41,184 nt of DNA from contig SUSZ01000020.1 in the NCBI GenBank assembly GCA_015063165.1, forward strand, positions 1 to 41,184, given 5' to 3'. Below the pieces are notes generated by a model. That model searched no databases. It was not told where the DNA came from and saw only the letters and a list, made by a program, of their open reading frames with translations. Shown one piece after another: positions 16,703-23,796 of this stretch; the first letter of the stretch is position 1; each line of letters opens with the position of its first letter. This DNA comes from Thermoplasmata archaeon. Lineage in GTDB: Archaea; Thermoplasmatota; Thermoplasmata; Methanomassiliicoccales; Methanomethylophilaceae. The position numbers were made by a program, and so were the translations under genes.

Positions 16703-17524
16703 TCAGTCCATCTTGTAACCGTTGATGTAAGTGATGCTCTTGCCAGTCTTCCTGACGTTGCTCTTGGCGTTCTTGAGCATGAGAAGGCGCTCGAGACCGA
16801 AGCCGACGCCAGCCCAGGGCTCATGGATGTCGTGTGCGGGATCAAGCTTGTGCGGTCCGATAGCTCCAGAAGCGACCTCCACCCCGTTTATCTCGACGTC
16901 AAGGGTCTCGACGTATACATCGGACTCCTCGCGGGTGGTGGTGTATTCCACTCCAAGGGCGTCCATGATGTCGCCGATGTACATCTTCAGATGCTCCATG
17001 GCGTCGCCGTCAGGACCCAGCTCGACGAGGTTGAGCATGGTGAACTCCTCGAGATGGGTGGAGCTCTTGGACTCCTTCCTGAAGCACGAGCCGATCTCGA
17101 AGATCTTGACAGGTCCGCTGGTGTGGTCTCTGAGCCTCCTCATGACGGTGTAGAGATTCATCGCATGCATGGGCCTGAGCGCTCTCTTGTCGTCGATGAA
17201 GAATACCTGCTTGAAAAGAGGATGGTCCTCCGTGATAGTCATCTTGGCCAGAGCCGCCTTCGAGACGAAGATGGGGGTGTGGACCTCGATGAATCCCCTC
17301 GCCTTCAGCTTGTCCCTGATGGCGTTCTCCAGGTCGGTGAGATCGTTGCAGGGGTTGGCGATGACATCCTTGACGCCCTTGTCGTTGGCTGCCTTGAGCC
17401 TGGACATGTTGGCGGAGAACTCCTTGTCCCTCGCCGCGGCGTCATCGAACTCCGCGTTCGACCAGTCTTCGTCTCCGTACTCCATCAAGTGCTGAATCTG
17501 AGGATCCGTGAATTTTACACCCAT
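16703..17524 (-). CDS. pylS: Pyrrolysyl-tRNA synthetase, catalytic domain only (delta-N PylS)
   Basis: This 273-residue class II synthetase charges tRNA-CUA with pyrrolysine. It corresponds to the C-terminal catalytic domain of Methanosarcina PylS. The roughly 100-residue N-terminal tRNA-binding domain is missing, and no separate pylSn gene is present here, as in other Methanomassiliicoccales. Class II motif 2 is FEIGSCFRKES and motif 3 is GVGFGLERLLM. The substrate pocket reads TMLNLVELG, with Asn and Val where Methanosarcina has Asn346 and Cys348. The ATG lies 20 nt after tRNA-Pyl, so both probably share one transcript. It ends in TGA. Confidence 0.97.
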   Translation of the reverse strand: MGVKFTDPQIQHLMEYGDEDWSNAEFDDAAARDKEFSANMSRLKAANDKGVKDVIANPCNDLTDLENAIRDKLKARGFIEVHTPIFVSKAALAKMTITEDHPLFKQVFFIDDKRALRPMHAMNLYTVMRRLRDHTSGPVKIFEIGSCFRKESKSSTHLEEFTMLNLVELGPDGDAMEHLKMYIGDIMDALGVEYTTTREESDVYVETLDVEINGVEVASGAIGPHKLDPAHDIHEPWAGVGFGLERLLMLKNAKSNVRKTGKSITYINGYKMD

Positions 17525-17544
17525 GCTATCGACCGAATAATGAA

Positions 17545-17615
17545 TGGCGAAAGGCCGGGGTGTCGAACCCCGCTCACAGGTTTTAGAGACCCGTTTGCTC
17601 GCCGGAGCGCCCTCC
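17545..17615 (-). tRNA. pylT: tRNA-Pyl (anticodon CUA)
   Basis: Read on the minus strand, the acceptor strands are GGAGGGC (17609-17615) and GCCTTTC, with discriminator G and an encoded CCA (17545-17547). The D arm is GCTC-CGGC-GAGC with a very small loop, and no base separates it from the acceptor stem. The anticodon stem has six pairs (ACGGGT/ACCTGT) around loop CTCTAAA, giving anticodon CTA. The variable loop is three bases, and the T arm is CGGGG-TTCGACA-CCCCG. These are the odd features of the Methanomassiliicoccales tRNA-Pyl. It is the first gene of pylTSBCD. Confidence 0.96.
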
Positions 17616-17640
17616 GTTGTGAGGCAAGTAGTTTGAGTGA

Positions 17641-17650
17641 GTATTTAAAT
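17641..17650 (-). promoter_or_regulatory. TATA box of the pylTSBCD unit
   Basis: On the minus strand this reads ATTTAAATAC. Its centre lies about 30 bp upstream of the tRNA-Pyl 5' end, so transcription should start at or just before the tRNA. No other promoter is needed for pylS. Confidence 0.7.
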
Positions 17651-17686
17651 CTTGCGTAAAAATCACGCTTTCTTTAAATACTTTTC

Positions 17687-17792
17687 ACGATAGCATGTCG
17701 GCTGTGGCATCAACATAGCGCAAACTGGCAGCAATGGCAGCAGCTGAACCCGACGTTGATGCCCGTCTACGCCTACATGCTACCAGCATCGT
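17687..17792. other. Long imperfect inverted repeat between pylT and the MrcB_N-like gene
   Basis: ACGATAGCATGT (17687-17698) pairs with ACATGCTA and TCGT (17775-17792, with a 6-nt bulge). GGCATCAAC (17706-17714) pairs exactly with GTTGATGCC (17755-17763). TATA-like boxes face inward from both sides: TTTAAATAC at about 17672 on plus and GTTAAATATCG at about 17798-17808 on minus. It may be a structured small RNA or the relic of a small element. No protein is credible here. Confidence 0.4.
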
Positions 17793-17854
17793 AAAAACGA
17801 TATTTAACTGCATCGAATCAAAAAATGAATATCTTCCAACACCGGATGATGCGG

Positions 17855-18445
17855 TCACAAAGACAGCCTGGCCTTGGTGTCCAGCGCCTCGAGGTATAGC
17901 TCCTTGGCCTTCTTCAGATCCGAGAACAAAATGTCGTCCGTAGGGAGGCTCGCGACATCGTATTCCAGGCTGAACATGCACCCGTTCTCCAGGAAGCGGC
18001 CGACATTGCTCTTGGTGCCGAGATCGATGGGGCCGGATGCGAAGCCTCCGGAATCCATGTTGGCGATGACGGCGTCGCTGGATCCCCTTATGTGGGCGTT
18101 GGTCTCAGCCCTGGTGTGGGTCTCGAAATACAGCACGCTGCCCTGGTTAACCGTGAGATATAACTTCAACAGATTGGCGGAGAAGACGTATACGATGAAG
18201 AAGCCGTGATGGAGGGTGTCCGTCTCGGACAGCTTGTACACCGCCACCCAAGGTATCTCCGCCCATCCTCCTTTCCCTACGCTTCCGGACACCCTGTACT
18301 GATCAGACTCGAACAGCCCCAAGGCCTCTATCTCGGCGGCGATGGTCTTCCTCATGAGGATGGAGACCTCATGCCCCCTGAACGGTTCCTTCCTGGCGTC
18401 TGGATACCTGGAAGCGAACTCCTGTAGAAGGCCGCGGAACGACAA
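17855..18445 (-). CDS. Stand-alone MrcB_N (DUF3578)-like protein
   Basis: This 196-residue protein resembles the MrcB-like N-terminal domain (DUF3578) that precedes the GTPase of McrB-type restriction proteins. The block GSVGKGGWAEIPWVAVYKL (about residues 54-72), followed by HGFFIVYVFSANLLKLYLTVNQG (about residues 79-102), is characteristic. The AAA+ GTPase domain is absent and no McrB motor or McrC nuclease is nearby, so this is either a truncated remnant or a lone DNA-sensing domain. The frame is intact, ends in TGA and begins right after the nitroreductase stop (2 bp apart). Identification of the domain is from memory of its motifs, with moderate certainty. Confidence 0.65.
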   Translation of the reverse strand: MSFRGLLQEFASRYPDARKEPFRGHEVSILMRKTIAAEIEALGLFESDQYRVSGSVGKGGWAEIPWVAVYKLSETDTLHHGFFIVYVFSANLLKLYLTVNQGSVLYFETHTRAETNAHIRGSSDAVIANMDSGGFASGPIDLGTKSNVGRFLENGCMFSLEYDVASLPTDDILFSDLKKAKELYLEALDTKARLSL

Positions 18446-18447
18446 GC

Positions 18448-18960
18448 TCAGATCTCCCTAGCGAACTCGCTGACGGGCTTCCTCTCGGTGTGGCGAGGCG
18501 AGGGCGCGGCGGTGGCGGACGGGTATCCCATGGGCAATAGGTTCATGATCGTGAGGGCTTCGGGTATGCCGAGAGCTTCCTTTATAGGTCCAGGCTCGAA
18601 CCATCCGACCCAGCAGGTTCCGAGGCCGAGCTCCGTGGCCTGCAACATCATATGGTCCGTGACGATGGCGGCGTCGGTGTCTCCGAAGTTGCGCTCGGTG
18701 AACGGGCTAACGAACGACTAGCCTAGGTCCGCGCAGACGACAAGGACGACAGGGGCGTCGAACGCCATCTTGCAGACCGCCCTGAGCTTTCCTACGGCTT
18801 CCGGGCTGCGCACGACGTACACGCAGGCGGGCTGGATGTTCTTGGCTGTGGGCGCGACCCTTCCGGCTTCGAGCACGGCGGCGATCTTGTCGTCCTCCAC
18901 GAGACGGTCGCTGTAGCTCCTCACCGAATATCTGTCCCTCACGAGCTCGGAGAAAGTCAT
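18448..18960 (-). CDS. Nitroreductase-family flavoprotein with an in-frame TAG (18718-18720), possible pyrrolysine protein
   Basis: The first 80 codons (SELVRDRYSVRSYSD, EAGRVAPTAKNIQPACVYVV) are a typical nitroreductase start. After TAG at codon 81, the same frame continues through SFVSPFTERNFGDTDAAIV, HMMLQATELGLGTCWVGWF and LLPMGYP, which is the rest of the family fold. Read through, the protein has 170 residues, a normal length for this FMN enzyme family. No frameshift or other stop is present. The TAG falls just before the substrate-side loop that usually carries a Trp. The gene may be a new Pyl-containing protein, or a fresh nonsense mutation. The stop used at the end is TGA. Confidence 0.75.
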
Positions 18961-19020
18961 GCTGGAGAATGCCCTTGCCGGTATATCAACCCATTATGGA
19001 GTCAAGAAGGAGACCCCGTC

Positions 19021-19084
19021 AAAAAAGGACGAACGGGGCCCTGAAGGAGGATTCGGGGTGCCCGGATAACTTCCCGGACACCCG
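19021..19084 (-). terminator. Terminator of mtmCB
   Basis: Downstream of mtmB, GGGTG-C-CCGG (near 19056-19065) pairs with CCGG-A-CACCC (19074-19083) with one mismatch. The minus strand then runs into six T at 19021-19026. A second weaker pairing between CCCCGT and ACGGGG lies at the far end. Confidence 0.6.
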
Positions 19085-19098
19085 TTTAGAGTTTCAGA

Positions 19099-20514
19099 TC
19101 AGTTCTTGCAGACCCTGATTCCCGAGCAGTTGGATCTGCTCATGTCCAGTCCGATGCTCTCCAGAGTGGCTACGGCCTTGTCGTAGACCTCGAGGTACTC
19201 CTTGGTGGGCCTGACGGAGGTGACATCGTAGCACTCCTGGAAGGTCTTTCCAGCGGGTGCGTCGGTGTAGTGGGCCTCGTACATGGGGACCAGCTTGCTG
19301 AGTATCTCGTTGACTTCGGAGACCTTCATTCCGGCTGTTGCGGCTGCGGCGTTACCCATGATCCTGGCCTCCATTCCGGTGGTCTTGTCCTGGACGACTC
19401 CCTTCGCTGCGGCGGAACCGGAGAGGAGCTCTCTTCCGGAAGCGGTATCGTTGATGGCCTGGGCTGCGGTCTCGAGGAGACACATCTCGGTGCAGGGTCC
19501 AGCGATCGGGTAGTACTGGTTGGCGAGCAGCAGGTCGGTGTTGGCATCGACTGCAGCGCAAGCCCATCCTGCGACCTGGAGGGTCTCCTTGGCCATGGTG
19601 GTTCCCCACCTGATGTGGATAGGTCCGTCCAGGTGGAAGTTTCCGCTGAAGAGGGCGAATGAAGCCAGCGTGGTTGCGACATCGCAGATCGCGGTCTCCT
19701 CGACTCCTCCGGTGTAACCTCCGAAGATAGGCATCTGCTCGATCATGATGGTGTCTCCGGAGACGGTCCATCCGGCGAGCATGTTCAGTCCGGTCATATC
19801 CATCTTGAGCTCGTTGAGCTGAGAGCACTCGTGGGCATCGGTGATCCTGTGTCCAGCGGAAGGCGCATCGGCGACCAGCCTTGCAGCCTCGGACAGAGGG
19901 GTCTCAGGTCCCTAGACACCGAGTCCGGGCCTTCCTGCTCTGGTCCTGGCTTCCTTGGTGGCCCTGAGCTCCTGCATGGTAGCGCGAACCTCCCAAGGGG
20001 TCTTGCTCTTTGCGGGCTTTCCCTCGACGGTGGTCATGACTCCGTTGACGAGGTCGTCAACGATTCCCTCCTGGGCGTAGGACTGCATGATCTTCACGAA
20101 GTAGTCCTCGGACAGAGGAGATCCGGTAGGTCCTCCCTGGATGATGGGCTTGACAGGAGAGTTTCCACGCCTGGGGTAGAACCTGGCGATGTCCCTTCCC
20201 TCTCCAAGGATCAGCTTCTTGGGGGTCCTCTTGATTCCCTCCCAGACTTCCTCTTCGGTGACCTTGAGGACACGTCCGAGGTCCTGGCAATAGAATCCGG
20301 TCTCAACGAGCATCTCGAGTCCGGCCTGGAACAGCGCGTCCTTCTGGGCCTTGTCCTCGGGGATGAAGGTGTCGATTTTGATGTTATACTTCTCCTTGAG
20401 AGCAGTTGCGTTTCCGGGAATGATCTTGTAGTCCCAGTCTGCTTCAGGGACCTTCTTTCCCTTCACGAATCTCTCGTAGACGTCAGGTATAGTGAGGAAT
20501 CTTGTTGCTGCCAT
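19099..20514 (-). CDS. mtmB: Monomethylamine methyltransferase MtmB with pyrrolysine at the in-frame TAG (19912-19914)
   Basis: Read through the amber codon, the protein has 471 residues, slightly longer than Methanosarcina MtmB (458). The TAG is codon 201, after RAGRPGLGV, and is followed by GPETPLSEAARLVADAPSAG in frame; the known Pyl position is 202. MtmB moves the methyl group of monomethylamine to MtmC. GGAGG lies before the ATG at 20514, 16 bp after mtmC. It ends in TGA, followed by a terminator. Without readthrough only a 200-residue fragment would form. Confidence 0.96.
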
Positions 20515-20530
20515 TTGTCATGCCTCCAAA

Positions 20531-21169
20531 TCAGTTTCCAGTAAGCTTGTCGACAAGCCCGATAATCTCGTTTGCGGTCTCGGAGTATCCATCTGCTCCG
20601 ATCTGGTCACACCACTCCTGGCTGCAGGGGGCTCCTCCGAAGATTGCCTTGTAGGGGGCGTCCATCTCCTTGATGGTCTCGACAAGCTCTCTCTGGGCCT
20701 CGAGGGTGGTGGTCATGAGCGCAGATCCTCCGCAGACCTGTGCATCGTTCTCTTCAGCTGCATCCATGAAGTCCATTGCGGACACATCGGGTCCGAGGTC
20801 GATGACGTTGTATCCAGCTCCCCTGAGCATGGCACAGCAGACGTTCTTTCCGATCTCGTGAATGTCTCCCTCGACGGTTCCCATGATGACGGTTCCCTTG
20901 AGCGATCCGGAACCGGACTCCATCAGGGGCTTGAGGACTCCGAGCGCTGCTTCCATAGCCTTAGAAGCTGCGACGACCTGGGGAAGGTAGATCTCTGCCT
21001 TGTCGAACCTGACACCGATGGTCTCCATTCCCTTTCCGAGTCCGTCTCCGATGATCTCGCCGACAGGCATTCCAGCATCGATAGCCTGCTGGGTAGCAGA
21101 CTGGGCCAGCTTGAAGTCCCAGGTTTCGATCGCCTTTCTAAGATCCGCAATTATCTCTTCGTTTGCCAT
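20531..21169 (-). CDS. mtmC: Monomethylamine corrinoid protein MtmC
   Basis: This 212-residue corrinoid carrier lies just upstream of mtmB. The cobalamin-binding motifs are GDIHEIGKNV (His ligand), SALMTTTLE and FGGAPC. It takes methyl groups from MtmB and passes them to the CoM methyltransferase. The ATG follows GGGAGGAAAAGGA. Its leader of about 65 nt holds a hairpin (21192-21211). It ends in TGA. Confidence 0.93.
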   Translation of the reverse strand: MANEEIIADLRKAIETWDFKLAQSATQQAIDAGMPVGEIIGDGLGKGMETIGVRFDKAEIYLPQVVAASKAMEAALGVLKPLMESGSGSLKGTVIMGTVEGDIHEIGKNVCCAMLRGAGYNVIDLGPDVSAMDFMDAAEENDAQVCGGSALMTTTLEAQRELVETIKEMDAPYKAIFGGAPCSQEWCDQIGADGYSETANEIIGLVDKLTGN

Positions 21170-21191
21170 TTCCTTTTCCTCCCTTGTGCTC

Positions 21192-21211
21192 GGAAGTGCC
21201 TAAGCACCTCC
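21192..21211 (-). promoter_or_regulatory. Leader hairpin of mtmC that hides a GGAGG
   Basis: On the transcript, GGAGGTGC and GCACTTCC pair (7 of 8) around a TTAG loop. The stem contains a GGAGG that is not the mtmC ribosome-binding site, which lies about 15 nt further on. It may be an RNA control or stability element. Confidence 0.4.
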
Positions 21212-21257
21212 TTATTGATGGTTTCCCATCTTAGCGAATATTACATCACATCATCAG

Positions 21258-21266
21258 TATATAAAA
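21258..21266 (-). promoter_or_regulatory. TATA box of mtmCB
   Basis: TTTATATAC on the minus strand, about 90 bp upstream of the mtmC ATG, predicts a leader of about 65 nt. Further upstream, 21267-21525 is AT-rich with no gene visible; it may hold binding sites, but I see no convincing repeat. Confidence 0.55.
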
Positions 21267-21525
21267 CTATCTATAAATGCGGTATGCCCAATTATAACAT
21301 ATTTAAGCTTTTGGATTTGATAATTTTAGACCAAATTTCATACTATATAAAACATGACTATAAAAAAATGATTTAACATGCTTAATTAAATATAATAAAT
21401 ATTCTGGCGTGATTAGCTATAATTTATTGATAGAATTCGATTGAAAAATATTTTTAAAATTGTGAATTTATTGTCTAGATACAATAATATATTGATACGT
21501 CAATATAATTAATAAAAATGGGGTG

Positions 21526-21552
21526 AAAACCGCCTCCGGGAGTCGCCCGGAG
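21526..21552 (-). terminator. Terminator-like hairpin after cysteine synthase
   Basis: CTCCGGG (21534-21540) and CCCGGAG (21546-21552) form a 7-bp stem with a 5-nt loop. On the minus strand it is followed by GCGG and four T. Confidence 0.5.
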
Positions 21553-21569
21553 ACGGGAGAGCCAGAGAC

Positions 21570-22478
21570 TCAGTTATCGTACATTCCTGTACTGAAATAA
21601 CGGTCGCCGCGGTCGGGAATAATAGCGACAACCTTGCATCCGGGATGGTTTTCAGCGAATTTGACCGCTGCAAGAACGTTTGCGCCCGACGAGACGCCTC
21701 CGAAGATCGCTTCCTCGCGCGCTAGCCTCAAAGACATCGCCACTGCATCGTCATCATGGATATCGATAATGGCATCTATATATTCTTTACGATAATTCCT
21801 AGGAACTATATTCACACCTATGCCCTGGATCTTATGGATGGCCGCTTTTCCGCCGGTGAGGAGAGGAGACTCGGCAGGCTGTATGCCGAACATCTTCGCA
21901 TCGAGCCCCGCCTGCTTCATAGCCTTGCCGATTCCGGAAGCTGTTCCGCCTGTGCCAATGCCCGCGAATACCGCATCGACATCGGGAAGGTCGCGGATGA
22001 TCTCGGCCCCGGTGGTCTTGCAATGAACCTCGGTGTTGACTGGATTGTCGTACTGGTTGGGAACGAATCCGCCGCGCTCCTCGGCGATCTCACGAGCCGC
22101 CCTTATCGAGCCGTCCATCCCTTCGGCACCGGGCGTCAGGACTATCTCCGCTCCGTAAGCGCGGACGAAGTTCACGCGCTCCTTGGACATCGTCTCTGGC
22201 ATTGTGAGGACGGCCTTGTATCCCATGGCGGTGCAGACGAAGGCCATGGAGATGCCGGTGTTGCCGGAGGTGGGCTCCACGATGGTCCCGCCCTCCTTCA
22301 GAAGGCCTTTGGCCAAAGCGTCCTCTATTATCGGTTTGATTATTCTATCTTTTATGGAGCCGCTGGGATTGAGGCATTCCAGCTTTGCGTAGACCTTCGT
22401 CCCTTTGGGGCTGATGCGCCTCAGCTCCACCATCGGCGTATTCCCGATGGAGTCGAGGATGCTGTTGTTGATAGCCAT
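21570..22478 (-). CDS. cysK: Cysteine synthase (O-acetylserine sulfhydrylase), PLP enzyme
   Basis: This 302-residue cytoplasmic enzyme joins sulfide to an activated serine to make cysteine. The PLP lysine lies in NPSGSIKDRI (about residue 43), the substrate loop is EPTSGNTGIS, and the phosphate site is GIGTGGTASGIGKA. Length and motifs match CysK/CysM. A TATA box (CTATAATG, about 22499-22506) lies about 25 bp upstream of the ATG, so the message is probably leaderless. It ends in TGA. O-acetylserine versus O-phosphoserine as substrate cannot be decided from the sequence alone. Confidence 0.92.
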   Translation of the reverse strand: MAINNSILDSIGNTPMVELRRISPKGTKVYAKLECLNPSGSIKDRIIKPIIEDALAKGLLKEGGTIVEPTSGNTGISMAFVCTAMGYKAVLTMPETMSKERVNFVRAYGAEIVLTPGAEGMDGSIRAAREIAEERGGFVPNQYDNPVNTEVHCKTTGAEIIRDLPDVDAVFAGIGTGGTASGIGKAMKQAGLDAKMFGIQPAESPLLTGGKAAIHKIQGIGVNIVPRNYRKEYIDAIIDIHDDDAVAMSLRLAREEAIFGGVSSGANVLAAVKFAENHPGCKVVAIIPDRGDRYFSTGMYDN

Positions 22479-22533
22479 GGCTGGGTATCTGCATCAAGCA
22501 TTATAGGGATTCTCAATAAATGGCCGCTCGGAC

Positions 22534-23796
22534 TCAGATGAACTCCTGGCCGGTGTCCTCTTCGACGGATCTCCCTGCTATCAGAGCGTCGAAATCGGCG
22601 CTGGGATCGTCCATCATGACGTTAAGGAGACCGATGAAGTCCCTCGAGAGCATCCTTGGACTGACAGAAGAGGAGTTGCTCTTCACGTCGCGCATGTACT
22701 CCTCGACCATTTCCTGGGTGATGGGGGATTCGTACTCGTTCGCGATCTGATGGAGCTCCAGGATCCTCAGCAGAAGCGCCTCCTGCTCCTCGAAGGTCAG
22801 AGGCTTGGTGCGCAGAACAGGGCCGGATACCATCCCGCGATCCTTCTCGAAGCGGCTCTCCTCGATCCTGGACTTGAGCGCACCGTAGCTGAACAGCCCG
22901 CGGACGGGATCCTCCAGGAAGTCTGCGGTTCCGCACATGTACATCGCCATGGACTTCGCGTGCCCCTGGGCGACATCGTTGTACATGGACAGGATCATCT
23001 CGTAGTTGGATGTCCTGGCGGCGACTCCCACCTTGGTCAGAACGTCTGCCTGGTCAAGGATGACGACGAGCCCCCTGTATCCTGCGACGGCCGCAAATAC
23101 CGCCCACATCTTGACGAAGACGAACCAGTTGTCGTCCTTGACGCAGGATCCGACCTCGAGCGCGTCCTTGGCCTCCTTCAGGGAGTTGCAGTCCCCGTTG
23201 AACCAGCGGATCTGATCGGATACGTCGCGTCCAACGCGCATGCGGACGTAGTACTTGACGAGGACCTTCTTGAAATCGTTGTAGAACGGAAGATAGGACA
23301 TGGAATCGGTCTCCTTGCGGATGAGGTCCTCGACCTCCCTGACGGAGACTGCTGTCGGATCCTTGCCGGAGCTCTCGGCGATCCTGTTCCTGAGGCTGTC
23401 CATCCATGTCTGCAGGACGGCTTCGAGGGCCCCTCCGTCCATCATACCCTTCACGGACATGCTGGATACCAGCTGGCGATAGGTCATTATGCCCTCGCCG
23501 CTGCTTCCTCTGAGCCTGCAGGCGGGAGAAAGGTCCGCGCTCATCACAAGGAACCCGGATTCGGCTGCGTGGGTGCGCACGAGCTGCGACATGAACGTCT
23601 TTCCGGTACCATAGTCGCCGATGACAAACCTGAACACGCCGATGCCGTCTGAGACGTCCTGGAGATCCCTGTCGAAGGAAAGCACCTCCTCCTTCCTCCC
23701 CACGGCAATCTGCTCCGCGCCCCTGCTGGGGACGACTCCGGATGACAGAGCCTTGATTATGATGTTCGCTGACTTCCTTCCTACCTTAATTCCCAT
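22534..23796 (-). CDS. BrxC/BrxD-like (DUF2791) P-loop ATPase
   Basis: This 420-residue ATPase has a Walker A motif GDYGTGKTF (about residues 60-68) and Walker B-like YRGLVVILDQADVL. The N-terminal block IIIKALSSGVVPSRGAEQIAVGR is typical of the DUF2791 P-loop family that includes BrxD/BrxC ATPases of BREX phage-defence islands and TerB-associated ATPases. It is cytoplasmic and probably DNA-associated. Its start overlaps the 3' end of the TerB-C protein gene by 11 bp, so the two are coupled. No BREX methylase, PglZ or helicase is in the window. The family call is fairly strong; the role in defence is inference. Confidence 0.8.
   Translation of the reverse strand: MGIKVGRKSANIIIKALSSGVVPSRGAEQIAVGRKEEVLSFDRDLQDVSDGIGVFRFVIGDYGTGKTFMSQLVRTHAAESGFLVMSADLSPACRLRGSSGEGIMTYRQLVSSMSVKGMMDGGALEAVLQTWMDSLRNRIAESSGKDPTAVSVREVEDLIRKETDSMSYLPFYNDFKKVLVKYYVRMRVGRDVSDQIRWFNGDCNSLKEAKDALEVGSCVKDDNWFVFVKMWAVFAAVAGYRGLVVILDQADVLTKVGVAARTSNYEMILSMYNDVAQGHAKSMAMYMCGTADFLEDPVRGLFSYGALKSRIEESRFEKDRGMVSGPVLRTKPLTFEEQEALLLRILELHQIANEYESPITQEMVEEYMRDVKSNSSSVSPRMLSRDFIGLLNVMMDDPSADFDALIAGRSVEEDTGQEFI

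Noticed and set aside
17685-17981. 98-codon minus-strand frame between pylT and the MrcB_N-like gene
   Set aside because: It overlaps the intact MrcB_N-like gene in another frame, and its free part coincides with the inverted repeat.
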